DNA from: Lentisphaeria bacterium
Lineage (GTDB): Bacteria > Verrucomicrobiota > Lentisphaeria > Victivallales > JAUVCU01
DNA length: 24,317 nt
Reading direction: 5' to 3'
NCBI GenBank assembly: GCA_030590715.1
Contig: JAUVCU010000002.1
Span: forward strand, 1-24,317
The notes beneath the pieces are model-generated. The model had not been told where the DNA came from. It did not search any database and saw nothing but the letters and a program-made list of their open reading frames with translations. A program made the translations under genes and the position numbers. How positions within the stretch are numbered: the stretch's first letter is position 1; every line of letters begins with the position of its first letter. Positions 24,115 to 24,317 of the stretch are shown here, in pieces.

Positions 24115-24317
24115 ACATTAACTGTCGAAACTGGGAAATCGGGAAACTTGATGACCAGAAAACGACGAACCAAAGTATATCCGTCAGCCTGAAGAATAGA
24201 ATTAAAGAGATCTCTTCGTTGGAAATAGCTTTGAACGGCAGTAATTATCAGATCAAACAAACAACTCAGGAGTTGGAAAAAGCCGCAGAGTTTATTGCCG
24301 GGTATAAAGACAAAGAA
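24111..24317 (+). CDS. Possible partial coding sequence at the window end
   Basis: A frame of 69 codons is open from the stop before 24111 to the window edge. From about residue 20 on it reads like real protein, with SVSLKNRIKEISSLEIALNG and QELEKAAEFIAGYKDKE, probably a coiled coil. No ATG or GTG start is in frame; TTG at 24219 is the first usable codon, so the gene may be 5'-truncated or frameshifted. A short out-of-frame ATG frame (24150-24191, MTRKRRTKVYPSA) precedes it and could be the original start before a frameshift. Family unknown. Confidence 0.3.

Noticed and set aside
1..24317. tRNA, rRNA or CRISPR array
   Set aside because: No T-loop consensus, no rRNA-like conserved blocks and no regularly spaced repeats with unique spacers were seen by eye.

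Overview
The window is about 42% GC by eye and comes from a Gram-negative-type bacterium: it carries lipoprotein signal peptides, a periplasmic Prc-type protease and a division gene cluster. Several features recall the PVC superphylum, perhaps Lentisphaerae: a Cas4/AddB-like PD-(D/E)XK relative, a reduced mraZ cluster and a giant exported protein without recognisable family. That assignment rests on impression, not on a marker gene.

Layout. Positions 1-5200 hold housekeeping and accessory genes: the start of an unknown minus-strand gene, a degenerate PD-(D/E)XK protein, an aldo/keto reductase, and a minus-strand map-mnmE pair. Positions 5569-8178 hold a small division/elongation cluster: five TGG repeats at exact 10-bp spacing (a MraZ operator), mraZ, a small membrane protein in the ftsL position, a class B PBP that stops just before its transpeptidase domain, and an overlapping SEDS glycosyltransferase gene. 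A minus-strand prc protease follows. In the gap between prc and ackA sits an intact 194-bp MITE with 25-bp inverted ends and an 8-bp target duplication. Positions 11069-14979 carry ackA, pta, efp and epmA: overflow acetate metabolism, then translation elongation factor P and its lysine ligase.

Positions 14980-15879 have no convincing gene, but hold a strong G-rich hairpin and an orphan terminator, so an untranslated RNA is possible. Positions 15880-23379 form a divergent four-gene envelope locus that I do not recognise: a 1684-residue exported protein on the minus strand, and three small lipoproteins in one operon on the plus strand, closed by a terminator. The right end (23380-24317) is a decayed mobile-element zone with the C-terminal remnant of an IS1595-family transposase, a 22-bp perfect palindrome and an open frame running off the window.

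The best candidates for something undescribed are (1) the SEDS protein partnered with a transpeptidase-less PBP pedestal under a five-repeat MraZ operator, (2) the giant protein plus triple lipoprotein locus, and (3) the MITE.
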